64,000 nt of DNA from Bacteroidia bacterium. GTDB taxonomy: Bacteria > Bacteroidota > Bacteroidia > Flavobacteriales > Flavobacteriaceae. The notes beneath the pieces were generated by a model, which worked only from the letters and a program-made list of their open reading frames with translations, was not told the DNA's origin and did not search any database. Of the stretch, positions 18,166 through 27,255 are shown piece by piece. The DNA lies in assembly GCA_030428705.1 (NCBI GenBank), contig JAUIDI010000002.1:558001-622000 (forward strand), read 5' to 3'. Every line of letters begins with the position of its first letter. Within the stretch, counting starts at the first letter, position 1. The position numbers and the translations under genes are program-made.

Positions 18166-20460
18166 TTATTTACCAGTTTTCGCTTTCTTTCTTTTCTCCC
18201 TTTCCTGGGCATCGATTGCAGCAACCGCCGCCATGTTAACGATTTCATCGACACTTGCCCCTAAAGGGATGATGTGCACCGCCTTTCGCAACCCGACCAT
18301 TATCGGCCCGATACTATCGGCCCGGTTGAGCTCTTTTAATAATTTGTAAGTAATGTTCGCCGACTCCAAATTGGGAAAAATGAGTGTGTTGACCTTCATT
18401 CCCGATACTTTTGAAAAAGGGAACTTACTCGAACTCAATTCTTTGTTCAGGGCAAAATCGGCCTGAATCTCGCCATCTACCAAAAGATCTGGATTCGTTT
18501 CATGTAAAATACCGACCGCTTTTCTGACTTTGTTCGCCGAAGTATGATTTGAAGAACCAAAATTCGCGTAAGATACCAGGGCTATGACCGGGTTAAAACC
18601 AAATGTTTTTGCGACATTGGCCGTCATTCTCGTAATCTCGGCCAATTCTTCGGCATTCGGATCTATGTTTATCGAAGTATCGGCCAAGAAAATCGGACCG
18701 CGGTCAGTAGCCATTATATGTACCGTCGAAACTCTTTTTACATTGGCGGCCCTGCCGATAACCTCAAAAATAGGTTTGACCAAAGTAGGATATGCCCGGG
18801 AATAACCCGAAATCATACCATCAGCATCACCTTCTAACACCATCATCGACCCATAATAGGTCCGTTCACGCATCTTCTGCCGGGCACCATATAAAGTAAC
18901 TCCGTCACGTTGTCTATAATGAAAGTATTTGTGGGCATACTGCTCACGTTTTTCCTCGGCCTCATCAGCATGTGAATCGATGACCAAAAGATCGGCCTCA
19001 AAATCGAGCTCTTTTTTCAAAGTCTTGACAATATGTTTTTTGCCCAAAAGAATCGGTATTGCGATACCTTCTTCATAGGTAATCTGTGCCGCTTTCATCA
19101 CATCCAATTGGTCAGCCTCAGCGAACACAATCTTTTTGGGTTTCATTCTTGCCCTATCGTGCAATTGCCGTACAATTTTGTTATCGTTGCCCGAACGCTG
19201 TAAAAGCTCCTCTTTATACCTGTCCCAATCCTCAATCGGCATTCTGGCCACACCACTGTCCATCGCCGCTTTCGCGACGGCAGGCGGAATCTCAGCAATC
19301 AATCTGGGATCAAAGGGCTTGGGAATAATGTATTCCCTACCGAATGCCAGTCGGGTCTTTCCATAGGCAATATTTACTTGTTCGGGTACATTTTCTTCGG
19401 TCAATTCGGCGAGGGCCCTTACTGCTGCCATTTTCATTTCTTCATTGATCTTGGTAGCCCTTACATCAAGTGCGCCCCTAAAAATAAAAGGGAAACCCAA
19501 AACATTGTTCACCTGGTTCGGATGATCTGACCGACCCGTGGCCATTATAATATCCTTACGGGTCTTCATAGCCAGATTATAATCGATTTCTGGATTCGGA
19601 TTGGCCATCGCGAAAACAATCGGGTCTTTTGCCATCGATTTTAGCATTTTCGGGCTAACGATATCGGCAATGGAGAGCCCAATAAAAACATCGGCATCCT
19701 TCATGGCCTCTTCCAAGGTATCAATCTTACGGTCCGTGGCAAACTCAAGTTTGGCAGGAGAAAGGTTTTCGGCATCCTTTCTGATGACCCCTTTACTATC
19801 CAACATCACAATATTTTCTGCCTTCGCACCAAAAGCCTTGTACAATTTGGTGCAAGAAACCGCGGCCGCCCCTGCGCCGCTTATTACAATTTTGACTTTC
19901 TCGATTTTTTTCTTGGCAATCTTCAATGCATTAAGAAGGGCCGCAGCCGAGATAATCGCCGTACCGTGCTGATCGTCATGCATTACCGGAATATCAAGCT
20001 CTTCTTTTAGCCTACGTTCAATTTCGAAAGCTTCAGGGGCTTTGATATCTTCTAAGTTAATGCCACCGAAAGTGGGTGCGATTATTTTTACGGTCTCAAC
20101 GAATTTGTCTACATCCTTGGTATCAAGTTCGATATCGATTCCATCGATATCAGCAAAAATCTTGAAAAGCAAGCCTTTTCCCTCCATAACTGGTTTTGAT
20201 GCTTCCGGGCCGATATCTCCCAATCCCAAAACCGCCGTACCATTTGAAATAACGGCTACCAGATTGCCTTTCGCCGTATAGCGGTATACATTTTCTTTTT
20301 CCTTTTTAATCTCGAGACAGGGTTCGGCCACACCCGGAGAATAGGCCAACGCGAGATCTCGCTGCGTTGCATAAGGTTTCGTAGGAACTACCTTTATTTT
20401 ACCCGGTTGGGGTTTGGCATGATAAATCAAGGCTTCCCTACGTTGCTTTTGCTTGCTCAT
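18166..20460 (-). CDS. maeB: NADP-dependent malic enzyme with C-terminal phosphotransacetylase-like domain
   Basis: 764 residues, the typical MaeB length. Residues 1-160 are the malic N-domain ([16 protein letters not shown], then [11 protein letters not shown]). About 165-410 is the NAD(P)-binding domain ([20 protein letters not shown], then [12 protein letters not shown]). About 430-755 resembles phosphate acetyltransferase ([20 protein letters not shown]). It oxidatively decarboxylates malate to pyruvate; the PTA-like domain is regulatory in studied homologues. Together with PEP carboxykinase at 28420 it forms the C3/C4 node. It is upstream of ruvA in the same direction, 59 bp apart. Confidence 0.95.
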   Translation of the reverse strand: MSKQKQRREALIYHAKPQPGKIKVVPTKPYATQRDLALAYSPGVAEPCLEIKKEKENVYRYTAKGNLVAVISNGTAVLGLGDIGPEASKPVMEGKGLLFKIFADIDGIDIELDTKDVDKFVETVKIIAPTFGGINLEDIKAPEAFEIERRLKEELDIPVMHDDQHGTAIISAAALLNALKIAKKKIEKVKIVISGAGAAAVSCTKLYKAFGAKAENIVMLDSKGVIRKDAENLSPAKLEFATDRKIDTLEEAMKDADVFIGLSIADIVSPKMLKSMAKDPIVFAMANPNPEIDYNLAMKTRKDIIMATGRSDHPNQVNNVLGFPFIFRGALDVRATKINEEMKMAAVRALAELTEENVPEQVNIAYGKTRLAFGREYIIPKPFDPRLIAEIPPAVAKAAMDSGVARMPIEDWDRYKEELLQRSGNDNKIVRQLHDRARMKPKKIVFAEADQLDVMKAAQITYEEGIAIPILLGKKHIVKTLKKELDFEADLLVIDSHADEAEEKREQYAHKYFHYRQRDGVTLYGARQKMRERTYYGSMMVLEGDADGMISGYSRAYPTLVKPIFEVIGRAANVKRVSTVHIMATDRGPIFLADTSINIDPNAEELAEITRMTANVAKTFGFNPVIALVSYANFGSSNHTSANKVRKAVGILHETNPDLLVDGEIQADFALNKELSSSKFPFSKVSGMKVNTLIFPNLESANITYKLLKELNRADSIGPIMVGLRKAVHIIPLGASVDEIVNMAAVAAIDAQEREKRKKAKTGK

Positions 20461-20479
20461 ATAGTGTGGTTTTGGAAAA

Positions 20480-20487
20480 CAAATTTA
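20480..20487 (-). promoter_or_regulatory. -7 element upstream of the malic enzyme gene
   Basis: TAAATTTG on the minus strand is an exact match to TAnnTTTG, 19 bases before the ATG. No good -33 TTG at the right distance. Confidence 0.45.
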
Positions 20488-20589
20488 ATGGTATTCTTTA
20501 TAAAAGCGTACCTGAAAAACCTATTAATAAGATTACAGAATATTATATGGGCAGTATTAGGATGTTGAATGCCGGACAGGCCATTTACC

Positions 20590-21909
20590 TCATAAATCTA
20601 TATCCTTTGCTTTGTGTACGTTTAGCCGCAAAGCGAGGAAGGCCGCAATAATAAAAAAAGCCCCAGCAAAAAGCATGGCGTTTATTGCACTTCCACCCAG
20701 AAGATACTTATAGATAGGGCCAAAGGTCAAAGTTTCTATTCCCATCGGTATTACGATCATCATGTTCAAAATACCCATATAGACACCTCTCCGCTCCTGC
20801 GGAACCACTTTCGAGACCATCGTATAAGGTATTCCCATCATTGCCGCCCAACCTATGCCGAACAAAACCATAGGTGCCAAGACCAACAACGGATCTTCTA
20901 TAAAAGGTATCGAAAATAAGGCCAAACCCGTACCTATCAAGCTGTAAGCGTATATCTTTTTGCCTCCATATTTTAAGGTCAACGGCACCAACGCCAATGC
21001 AACGACCATGGTAACAATATTATAGGTCAGACTCATTTGGGCCGATTGCGAGGCAGCCTCTGAGGTAGAGTAACCCAAGGTAAGTTTGAACAAAGGCGTT
21101 ATATACTGCCAATAAACGAATAATGCATACCACTGAAAAAGATAGACCGCTCCCAATTTCCACATGAAAGAGGGCATTTCTTTTATCGCCGCGGCTATTT
21201 CTGCAAATGGTTTGGCTATTCGTTGGCCGAGTGGCAAGGTTCTGTTATGGTCAATTTCTAAAAGTTCCTCTTCGGACGGTGGTATCTCGGGGGTTTTCAG
21301 TACCGACCACAATATGGTCGTTATCGATAAGATCCCTCCGATGTAAAATGAATAATACAACCATTTTGGAATCTCGCCTGCAACTTCTATCGAATCACCA
21401 CCGAACAAAAATTGGAACAACACGATTGATCCGTTAGCCAAAAGTATTCCTGCTCCTACGAAAAGACTCTGCATTTGGTAGCCCAGGCTCAATTGCTTTT
21501 CGGGTAATTTATCACCTACAAAGGCGCGATAGGGTTCCATTGCCATATTGTTGCCGACATCGAGAATCCAAAGTAATCCAACGGCAAACCATAAAACCGG
21601 ACTTGTCGGAAAGGCAAAGAGACAAAGGCTGCCTATGATGGCACCAATCAAGAAATAAGGTTTTCGACGACCCCATCGGGGCGACCAGGTCTTATCCGAC
21701 ATAGCCCCTATAATCGGCTGTACGATAAGTCCCGTGACTGGACCCGCAATATTCAAAATCGGTAACATATCTTCAGGCGCTCCCAGATATAGGAAAATAG
21801 GGTTAATAGCAGTTTGTTGCAGGCCAAAACTATATTGAATACCCAAAAAGCCGACATTCATATTGAAAATCTGCCAAAAACTAAGGGTCGGTTTTTTTAT
21901 CATGTCCAT
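20590..21909 (-). CDS. MFS transporter, SLC45/GPH-like sugar symporter family
   Basis: 439 residues with twelve predicted helices. The loop GAMSDKTWSPRWGRRKPYFL after helix 2 is the MFS motif A variant found in SLC45-type (sucrose/maltose:proton) and related transporters. FWQIFNMNVGFLGIQYSFG at the N-terminus is typical of the same group in Bacteroidota. In related organisms such genes often sit in alpha-glucan loci; here no glycoside hydrolase is adjacent, so the substrate is left open. The gene is monocistronic, with 129 bp before maeB and 200 bp upstream. Confidence 0.87.
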   Translation of the reverse strand: MDMIKKPTLSFWQIFNMNVGFLGIQYSFGLQQTAINPIFLYLGAPEDMLPILNIAGPVTGLIVQPIIGAMSDKTWSPRWGRRKPYFLIGAIIGSLCLFAFPTSPVLWFAVGLLWILDVGNNMAMEPYRAFVGDKLPEKQLSLGYQMQSLFVGAGILLANGSIVLFQFLFGGDSIEVAGEIPKWLYYSFYIGGILSITTILWSVLKTPEIPPSEEELLEIDHNRTLPLGQRIAKPFAEIAAAIKEMPSFMWKLGAVYLFQWYALFVYWQYITPLFKLTLGYSTSEAASQSAQMSLTYNIVTMVVALALVPLTLKYGGKKIYAYSLIGTGLALFSIPFIEDPLLVLAPMVLFGIGWAAMMGIPYTMVSKVVPQERRGVYMGILNMMIVIPMGIETLTFGPIYKYLLGGSAINAMLFAGAFFIIAAFLALRLNVHKAKDIDL

Positions 21910-22109
21910 TTGAAGAAAGTTTGGTCGTAAATCAGTCTAACAATATAACATATAAACGGGTAGAAAACCTAAACTTCGCTCGATAATCAAGATTTAAATG
22001 CTCTGATGCCTGCCCGACAAGCATTCTGGCGAGCTTGCTCATAACTAGTTTACAATTAAAAAATTACAAATATCACAGGTAATATTCAACCCTCTATACT
22101 CCCGTATGG
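21910..22109. other. Intergenic region between queG and the MFS transporter gene
   Basis: 200 bp without a credible gene. It contains one short GC-richer island (about 22005-22045, with GCCTGCCCGACAAGC and GCGAGCTTGCTC) in AT-rich surroundings. This has only partial self-complementarity and may be a small dispersed repeat or a weak hairpin after queG. Confidence 0.4.
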
Positions 22110-23003
22110 TCAACCTAAAAAATCGATATTTCTTTTCAACCCTGAAAACTTGGTACGCTTGACAGCGGATTTCTGAAATACTTTTTTAAAAACATCTTCG
22201 GTAATCTCCTCCCAATTCTTTTTGGACATGGACAATAAATCTGGATGCGGGTCGAACAAAGGTTCATTATGGGCCTTCGAAAATCGGTTCCAGGGACATA
22301 CATCTTGGCAGATATCGCAGCCAAAAATCCAATCATCGAATTGCCCTTTTACCGAAGAAGGAATCTCGTTTTTCAGCTCAATCGTAAAGTATGAAATGCA
22401 TTTGCTACCATCTACCACGTATGGTTTTACGATAGCTTCGGTAGGACAGGCATCGATACAGGCGGTACAAGTGCCGCAATGATCGGTTGCCGGAGTATCG
22501 TATTGAAGTTCCAAATCCACAATGAGCTCGGCAATAAAATAGAAAGATCCAACTTCCTTGGTTAAGAGATTGCTATTCTTGCCAATCCACCCCAGCCCGC
22601 TTCGTGCTGCCCAGGCCTTATCCAATACGGGAGCAGAATCCACAAAGGCCCTCCCGTTAATATCTCCTATTTCATCCAAAATAAACTCTTGAAGTCGCCT
22701 TAACTTGGATTTTATCACGTGATGGTAATCTTGCCCGTAAGCATATTTGGAAACTTTGTACGAACTGGTCGTTTGTTTTTCGGAAGGATAATAGTTCAAC
22801 AACAACGATATAACCGATTTGGCCCCATCAACCAATAACCTCGGATCCAATCGTTTGTCAAAATGGTTTTCCATATAACCCATTTCACCATGCATACTGT
22901 TCTCAAGCCACTTCTCTAGACGAGGAGCTTCTTCTTCGAGAAAATTCGCCCTCGATATACCGCATGACAAAAAACCGAGGCGTTTTGCTTCCTCTTTGAT
23001 CAA
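22110..23003 (-). CDS. queG: Epoxyqueuosine reductase QueG
   Basis: About 297 residues. Two ferredoxin-type [4Fe-4S] motifs, [13 protein letters not shown] and [11 protein letters not shown], follow the cobalamin-binding N-terminal half ([20 protein letters not shown]). The enzyme reduces epoxyqueuosine to queuosine in tRNA. The start is uncertain: the first conventional codon is TTG at 23001-23003, but homologues usually begin about 10 residues earlier. The frame stays open upstream to a TAA at 23085, without ATG or GTG, so a rare start codon may be used. Confidence 0.93.
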   Translation of the reverse strand: MIKEEAKRLGFLSCGISRANFLEEEAPRLEKWLENSMHGEMGYMENHFDKRLDPRLLVDGAKSVISLLLNYYPSEKQTTSSYKVSKYAYGQDYHHVIKSKLRRLQEFILDEIGDINGRAFVDSAPVLDKAWAARSGLGWIGKNSNLLTKEVGSFYFIAELIVDLELQYDTPATDHCGTCTACIDACPTEAIVKPYVVDGSKCISYFTIELKNEIPSSVKGQFDDWIFGCDICQDVCPWNRFSKAHNEPLFDPHPDLLSMSKKNWEEITEDVFKKVFQKSAVKRTKFSGLKRNIDFLG

Positions 23004-23109
23004 TTTTGTATGTTCGCTTTTTAAACTGATTATTTTAATTTTTTTGAACTCCGAACCCCCTTCTATAACTCTGATAAAACTACATTAAAAGAATTTTAAA
23101 TATGCTACT

Positions 23110-23137
23110 TTCGTTGCTATCATCAATTGATGACGAA
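23110..23137. promoter_or_regulatory. Palindrome between queG and the ABC exporter operon
   Basis: TCATCAATTGATGA (23120-23133) is a perfect 14-bp palindrome, with further outer arms TTCGT and ACGAA in the flanks. It lies 60 bp before the ABC ATPase start, with no T-run. Candidate operator; regulator unknown. Confidence 0.4.
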
Positions 23138-23192
23138 AAATGTAACAATTTTGGCTTTTTGTTACTAACCAAAAGAATCAACCGATCATAGC

Positions 23193-23948
23193 ATGATACA
23201 AGTCCAGAATTTGACCAAATCCTTTAAGGTCGTTACAAAAAAAGGATTTAAAAAAGAGACTTCAACCGTCAATGCGGTAAACAATGTTTCCTTTGAATGC
23301 AGACCGGGGCGTATCTTTTCTTTGTTAGGCCCGAATGGCGCCGGGAAAACAACCACGCTCCGAATTATAGCAGGAATCATCAACCCTTCATCAGGTACCG
23401 CCATTGTTGACAATGTAGATATTTCTAAAGGAAATGAAGATGTGAAAAACCATATCGGTTTCCTTACCGGATCGACCGGGCTGTATGAAAGGCTGAATGC
23501 CGATGAGACCCTGGATTTCTTTGGGAAAATATACCGCATTCCGGAGACCAAACTTAAAGAACGTAAAGAATATCTCTTTGAAAAATTGGGAATCAATGAA
23601 TTTAGAAAGAAACGGATCGGACAGATGAGTACAGGTATGAAACAAAAAGTTTCTATCGCCCGAACACTGGTTCATGATCCGGAAGTCTTGATTTTTGATG
23701 AACCCACAAGCGGTCTTGACGTCATTACAGCCGAAAGTATCATCGACCTAATCCGAGAGTCGAAACAGAACGGTAAGACCGTAATCTTTTCTTCACATAT
23801 CATGAGCGAGGTTGATTTGCTCTGTGACGATCTCGCCATTATCAACAAAGGCAATGTCATCTATAACGATTCTTTCGAAAATTTCAAAAGTGAAATGAAG
23901 GCCGAGAACCTAACCCAAGAATTTATTAACCGCATAAAAGAAGCTTGA
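23193..23948 (+). CDS. ABC transporter ATP-binding protein, NatA-like
   Basis: 251 residues with a complete nucleotide-binding domain: Walker A GPNGAGKTTT, Q-loop region, signature MSTGMKQKVSIAR (an LSGGQ variant with SxG), Walker B VLIFDEPTSGLD and H-loop FSSHIM. The arrangement matches the NatA/CcmA type that energises ABC-2 exporters. TGA of this gene and ATG of the permease are separated by one base, so the two form one transcription and translation unit. NatAB is a sodium exporter in Bacillus, but the substrate here is not proven. Confidence 0.92.
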   Translation: MIQVQNLTKSFKVVTKKGFKKETSTVNAVNNVSFECRPGRIFSLLGPNGAGKTTTLRIIAGIINPSSGTAIVDNVDISKGNEDVKNHIGFLTGSTGLYERLNADETLDFFGKIYRIPETKLKERKEYLFEKLGINEFRKKRIGQMSTGMKQKVSIARTLVHDPEVLIFDEPTSGLDVITAESIIDLIRESKQNGKTVIFSSHIMSEVDLLCDDLAIINKGNVIYNDSFENFKSEMKAENLTQEFINRIKEA

Positions 23949-23949
23949 T

Positions 23950-25128
23950 ATGAGAGATTTGGCATTAATCATAAAAAAAGAGCTTTCGGAGCTTCTTCGG
24001 GATAAAAAAACTATTATCAACTCCATTGTTTTACCAACGCTATTAGTTCCTATTTTGATGATCGGGGCAATAAAGGTGACGCAGTTGATTTCTGAAAAAA
24101 ATCAGAAGAAAACGATACGTATCGGACTTGTCAATGCGCCCAAAGAATTTATGACTTTGATTAACAATGATACCCTGAACAAAATGACCATCTATTCGCG
24201 GACAGAAGATTTTAAGACGCTCATCAATGCCGATTCCGTTCAAACGGCTTTGGTGTTTCCACCGGATTGGAATACACAAATGGACAGTCTGGAAACCAGC
24301 GAAGTGCAAATCTTCCGTAACGGCACCAAAGACAATGTAAACGATCGTGTCCGCTCGTTAATCGACGATTATGAAGCACAGCTTAAAAATAAGCGCATAA
24401 CCCGATTAAAAGTTCCCATTGATAAAATGACCCCTTTTGTAAAAAACTATATCGAAATAGGGGAACAAAAGGAATTGATCGGAAAACGGATCGGTGGTTT
24501 TATTCCTTACCTGTTCATTTTGACCATGTGGGGAGGCTGTCTCTTGGCGGCCATCGATCTGGTTACTGGCGAAAAGGAAAGAAAGACCATTGAAACCACT
24601 CTTTCATTGCCAATTTCAAAGTTTACCGTCTTGTTAGGGAAAGCAATCGTAGCGTCATTGCTAGGATTTATTCCCGCAATTCTTAACCTAGTAGGACTTA
24701 TCGCCGGACTCAAATTAATCGATGGAATACCCGATAATTTTAAAATGGCCATAAACGAAATGTTGAGTCCTCAATCGATTACTTTAATCCTTTTATTGTT
24801 GATTCCGTTTTCTATTTTCCTATCGGGATTGATAATTTCATTGATTGCCGGGGCAACAACGTTCAAAGAAGCTCAAAGCAAGGCCACACCTATCATCATG
24901 TTAATCATATTGCCTTTGGTTTTGGCAATGATGCCCGGTATCGAACTGACCTGGGCCACAGTATTAGTACCCGTACTTAATATCGGTCTGGTGGTAAAGG
25001 AGATTATGGCCGGAACAGTTGATATGACCCAATATGCCATTATTCTATTTTCCTTGATTGCATTTGCCGTCGCAACTATTTATTTCAGTTATCGAAAATT
25101 CTCCGATGAGAATGCGATTTTGAAGTAA
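23950..25128 (+). CDS. ABC-2 type transporter permease, NatB-like
   Basis: 392 residues. One N-terminal helix (about 20-42) is followed by a periplasmic domain of about 130 residues, then five or six helices from about residue 180. The cytoplasmic coupling segment is VTGEKERKTIETTLSLPISK, and the C-terminal helices end near residue 382. This is the topology of the NatB/YhaP-like ABC-2 group, which exports ions, drugs or lipids. It is the partner of the ATPase immediately upstream. Confidence 0.9.
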   Translation: MRDLALIIKKELSELLRDKKTIINSIVLPTLLVPILMIGAIKVTQLISEKNQKKTIRIGLVNAPKEFMTLINNDTLNKMTIYSRTEDFKTLINADSVQTALVFPPDWNTQMDSLETSEVQIFRNGTKDNVNDRVRSLIDDYEAQLKNKRITRLKVPIDKMTPFVKNYIEIGEQKELIGKRIGGFIPYLFILTMWGGCLLAAIDLVTGEKERKTIETTLSLPISKFTVLLGKAIVASLLGFIPAILNLVGLIAGLKLIDGIPDNFKMAINEMLSPQSITLILLLLIPFSIFLSGLIISLIAGATTFKEAQSKATPIIMLIILPLVLAMMPGIELTWATVLVPVLNIGLVVKEIMAGTVDMTQYAIILFSLIAFAVATIYFSYRKFSDENAILK

Positions 25129-25234
25129 TGTAACCCTATCAAAAACTACAACCAAAGGTTTCAGTCTTAATCAGGTTTGGATATCAATCTTATCCATACC
25201 CTGAAGGTTCTTTAAAAACTTTTGTAAAAGATTT

Positions 25235-25816
25235 TCAGGAAGATGGTGGTTGATACCCTGGTACGACATTTTCAATCGGTTTTATAGATTTTAGGTACAT
25301 AAAAATGGCCTCAATATCCTCATCCGTTAGATTTTTATAGGCCTCGACTGGCATAGGCGGCATGATGGGCCTTGTATCATCTAATCCTTTGTACTTACCC
25401 TCTCGCATGGTTTTTTTGAATTGATCCAATGACCATGTTCCAATGCCTGTTTCATGGGGGGTTATATTACCGGCATATGAAGTTCCCCAAGGGCCTACGG
25501 CAGCCGTCAGGTCGCCCGCGAACAATGCCCAAGGACCCAGTGGTACATCCTCGGGAATCGGGGGCAGCGCTCCCGAACTATCAAAACCCATCATATAACG
25601 TTCCATGTCGGGTACGGGACCTTGTTTTGTCATTTTTTTGGGCGTATGGCAATCGGCACAGCCTATGATGTTCACTAAGTATTCACCTCGGTCTTCTAGT
25701 GCATTTTCTATTGGTTTCTCTTCTACTGTCTGCTCTATATTGTTCGATTTTTTTTCATGACAACCTACAAGTACAAACAAAATAATTAATAGCGTTAGAT
25801 TGGTCTTTGTCTTCAT
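25235..25816 (-). CDS. c-type cytochrome lipoprotein
   Basis: 193 residues. The lipobox FVLVGC puts the lipidated Cys at residue 19, then a Glu/Asn-rich linker and a single heme motif, CADCH, at about residues 53-57. A likely axial Met lies in IMPPMPVEAYKNLTDEDIEA, a pattern usual for class I cytochromes at the end of electron-transfer or dehydrogenase chains. Its partner is unclear since neighbours are an ABC exporter (convergent) and a cupin. It faces the ABC permease gene tail to tail, with 106 bp lacking a clear terminator between them. Confidence 0.87.
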   Translation of the reverse strand: MKTKTNLTLLIILFVLVGCHEKKSNNIEQTVEEKPIENALEDRGEYLVNIIGCADCHTPKKMTKQGPVPDMERYMMGFDSSGALPPIPEDVPLGPWALFAGDLTAAVGPWGTSYAGNITPHETGIGTWSLDQFKKTMREGKYKGLDDTRPIMPPMPVEAYKNLTDEDIEAIFMYLKSIKPIENVVPGYQPPSS

Positions 25817-25918
25817 ATGGTCAAAATATTAAGGTTTATTTACAATTTAAGTCGTGTTCTTGATGGCCAGATTGCATTATGTATAAATGGATACTTTCAT
25901 ATTACGAAATACATATCT

Positions 25919-26431
25919 TTACGTACTGTATGCTAAAAAATGCCTTAGAACCTTCGGAACGAGTACGTACTCTACGAAACAAAAATCAAATTTCTCATGG
26001 CTCGGGAATATACATGTCAAAATCTTGGGCCGTAGCCAATACCCTTTGTAAGGTCTCCGGTTTACGGATTTTTCTATGGCATTTTCCTCCCTATAATCAA
26101 CTCCAAATCTTTTGAAAAAACTAAAAAATCCTTTTGGACTATGAATGCTAACAAATTTGCAAGGAACATCCGCTTTGTTAGAAAAGGTATGCAATATGCC
26201 CGGTGGTACGTCCAATGAGTCACCGACCGTAAGGGTTTTATATTCGCCATTTATGAAAAATTCCATTTCGCCTTCCATTATCAAAAATGCTTCTTTAAAC
26301 TTATTGTGTGTGTGCGGTGGAGGCCCTTGGGCACCTACCGGTGTTTCTATTACCGCCATGTCATAATCACCGGCTGTTATATGTAGTGTTACCTTTTGGC
26401 CGAGTATCCATAAAGATTGGTTGGTTTTCAT
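25919..26431 (-). CDS. Cupin-domain protein with frameshifted C-terminus
   Basis: Residues 1 to about 120 are a single cupin barrel with both motifs: PPPHTHNKFKEAFLIMEGE (metal His/Glu) and DVPPGILHTF. After ENAIEKSV the frame appears shifted. As read it runs on for about 47 residues with no family character, to 25919. Adding one base in the TTT run at 26061-26063 restores KPETLQRVLATAQDFDMY and a stop at 25995, giving a 145-residue protein of normal cupin length. Either a real 1-base deletion or a sequencing error. The gene is divergent from a TetR regulator and shares palindromic operators with it. Confidence 0.75.
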   Translation of the reverse strand: MKTNQSLWILGQKVTLHITAGDYDMAVIETPVGAQGPPPHTHNKFKEAFLIMEGEMEFFINGEYKTLTVGDSLDVPPGILHTFSNKADVPCKFVSIHSPKGFFSFFKRFGVDYREENAIEKSVNRRPYKGYWLRPKILTCIFPSHEKFDFCFVEYVLVPKVLRHFLAYST

Positions 26432-26435
26432 TTTA

Positions 26436-26451
26436 TGAGATTTTTATCTCA
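26436..26451. promoter_or_regulatory. Putative TetR operator at the cupin promoter
   Basis: TGAGATTTTTATCTCA is a 6-bp perfect dyad around four T bases, immediately downstream of the cupin -7 element, so it would cover the transcription start. It shares its outer TGAGA/TCTCA arms with the site at the regulator's own start. Confidence 0.55.
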
Positions 26452-26481
26452 CAATAATAAAAACTTATTTTTAATTTTCAA
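26452..26481 (-). promoter_or_regulatory. Promoter of the cupin gene
   Basis: On the minus strand TTG (26479-26481), a 19-base spacer and TATTATTG (26452-26459), 7 of 8 matches to TAnnTTTG counting the free positions. Confidence 0.5.
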
Positions 26482-26486
26482 AATTT

Positions 26487-26502
26487 TATAAGACATTTGT
26501 CT
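26487..26502. promoter_or_regulatory. Second putative TetR operator, at the regulator's own start
   Basis: Centred on the perfect dyad AGACA-TT-TGTCT (26491-26502), one base before the ATG of the TetR gene and followed by CA, giving a TCTCA arm like the first site. Its position implies autorepression. Confidence 0.45.
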
Positions 26503-26503
26503 C

Positions 26504-27100
26504 ATGAATAATAAGCACCTACAGTCCGGGCGAAGAAGACAGAAGCTGGCCACTCGAAAAAAAATTCTAGAAGCTGCCAGCAAAATTGCGAAACTTAACA
26601 AGCCTTTGAACATGGATGAGATTGCCCAAACGGCGGGTATTTCCAGGGCCACCATTTACCGATATTATTCCAATACCGATTCCATAGCTACCGAACTTAT
26701 ACTGCATCTTAATGTACCTGATGGTGAAAAACTGGCTAAAAAACACGTCAATGACAGCCTATCGGAGGCCATGTTAGGCATTCAGGCCTCCTATCTAGAT
26801 TTTATACTTAAAAATGAGAATCCGTCAAAGAGATTTCTTGGGGCCTTCTTATCTTCTTCCGACCCCAAATTGGAAAGGGGACAAAACCGTATTACAACCA
26901 TAAGGAATTATTTAAATTCAAATGGAAAAGCTATTAAAGAATCAGATAAAGAAAAATTGGCAACCATTGCCGTTCTGTTGATGGGGATTGAGGCCATTTT
27001 AGTCACCAAGGATGTATGTGACCTGAGCACTGAGAAATCTAAGGAAACACTTAAATGGGCCATGGAAATGTTGCTGAAAGGCTATTCCATTTCTACCTGA
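26504..27100 (+). CDS. TetR/AcrR family transcriptional regulator
   Basis: 198 residues. The N-terminal DNA-binding domain contains TRKKILEAASKIAKL and the helix-turn-helix NMDEIAQTAGISRATIYRYY (about residues 38-57), ending in the TetR-typical YRYYSN. The rest is an all-helical ligand and dimer domain of about 130 residues. It is divergently transcribed from the cupin gene with 72 bp between starts; both starts carry related palindromes, so it likely represses the cupin gene and itself. The inducer is unknown. Confidence 0.93.
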   Translation: MNNKHLQSGRRRQKLATRKKILEAASKIAKLNKPLNMDEIAQTAGISRATIYRYYSNTDSIATELILHLNVPDGEKLAKKHVNDSLSEAMLGIQASYLDFILKNENPSKRFLGAFLSSSDPKLERGQNRITTIRNYLNSNGKAIKESDKEKLATIAVLLMGIEAILVTKDVCDLSTEKSKETLKWAMEMLLKGYSIST

Positions 27101-27255
27101 AGTTATTGTGAAATAGAAAAACTTTGATTCATTTACAATAATGAAAAAACAGATTAAAAAAAAGAAAACATGATGTTACAATTTTGACAATCCATGATTT
27201 CTGGGTCAGTCGGGATGTCAATTTGCGTAAAGAAAGTTTTAAGATAGGAAAATTG

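Noticed and set aside
25171-25269. A 32-codon minus-strand ORF (starting MSYQGINHHLPENLLQ) overlapping the end of the cytochrome c gene
   Set aside because: It reads plausibly but overlaps the real gene in another frame, has no promoter or family, and is short enough to arise by chance.
27103-27141. Inverted repeat TTATTGT...ACAATAA after the TetR gene as a possible terminator
   Set aside because: The arms are short and AT-only, the loop is 25 bases, and no T-run follows.
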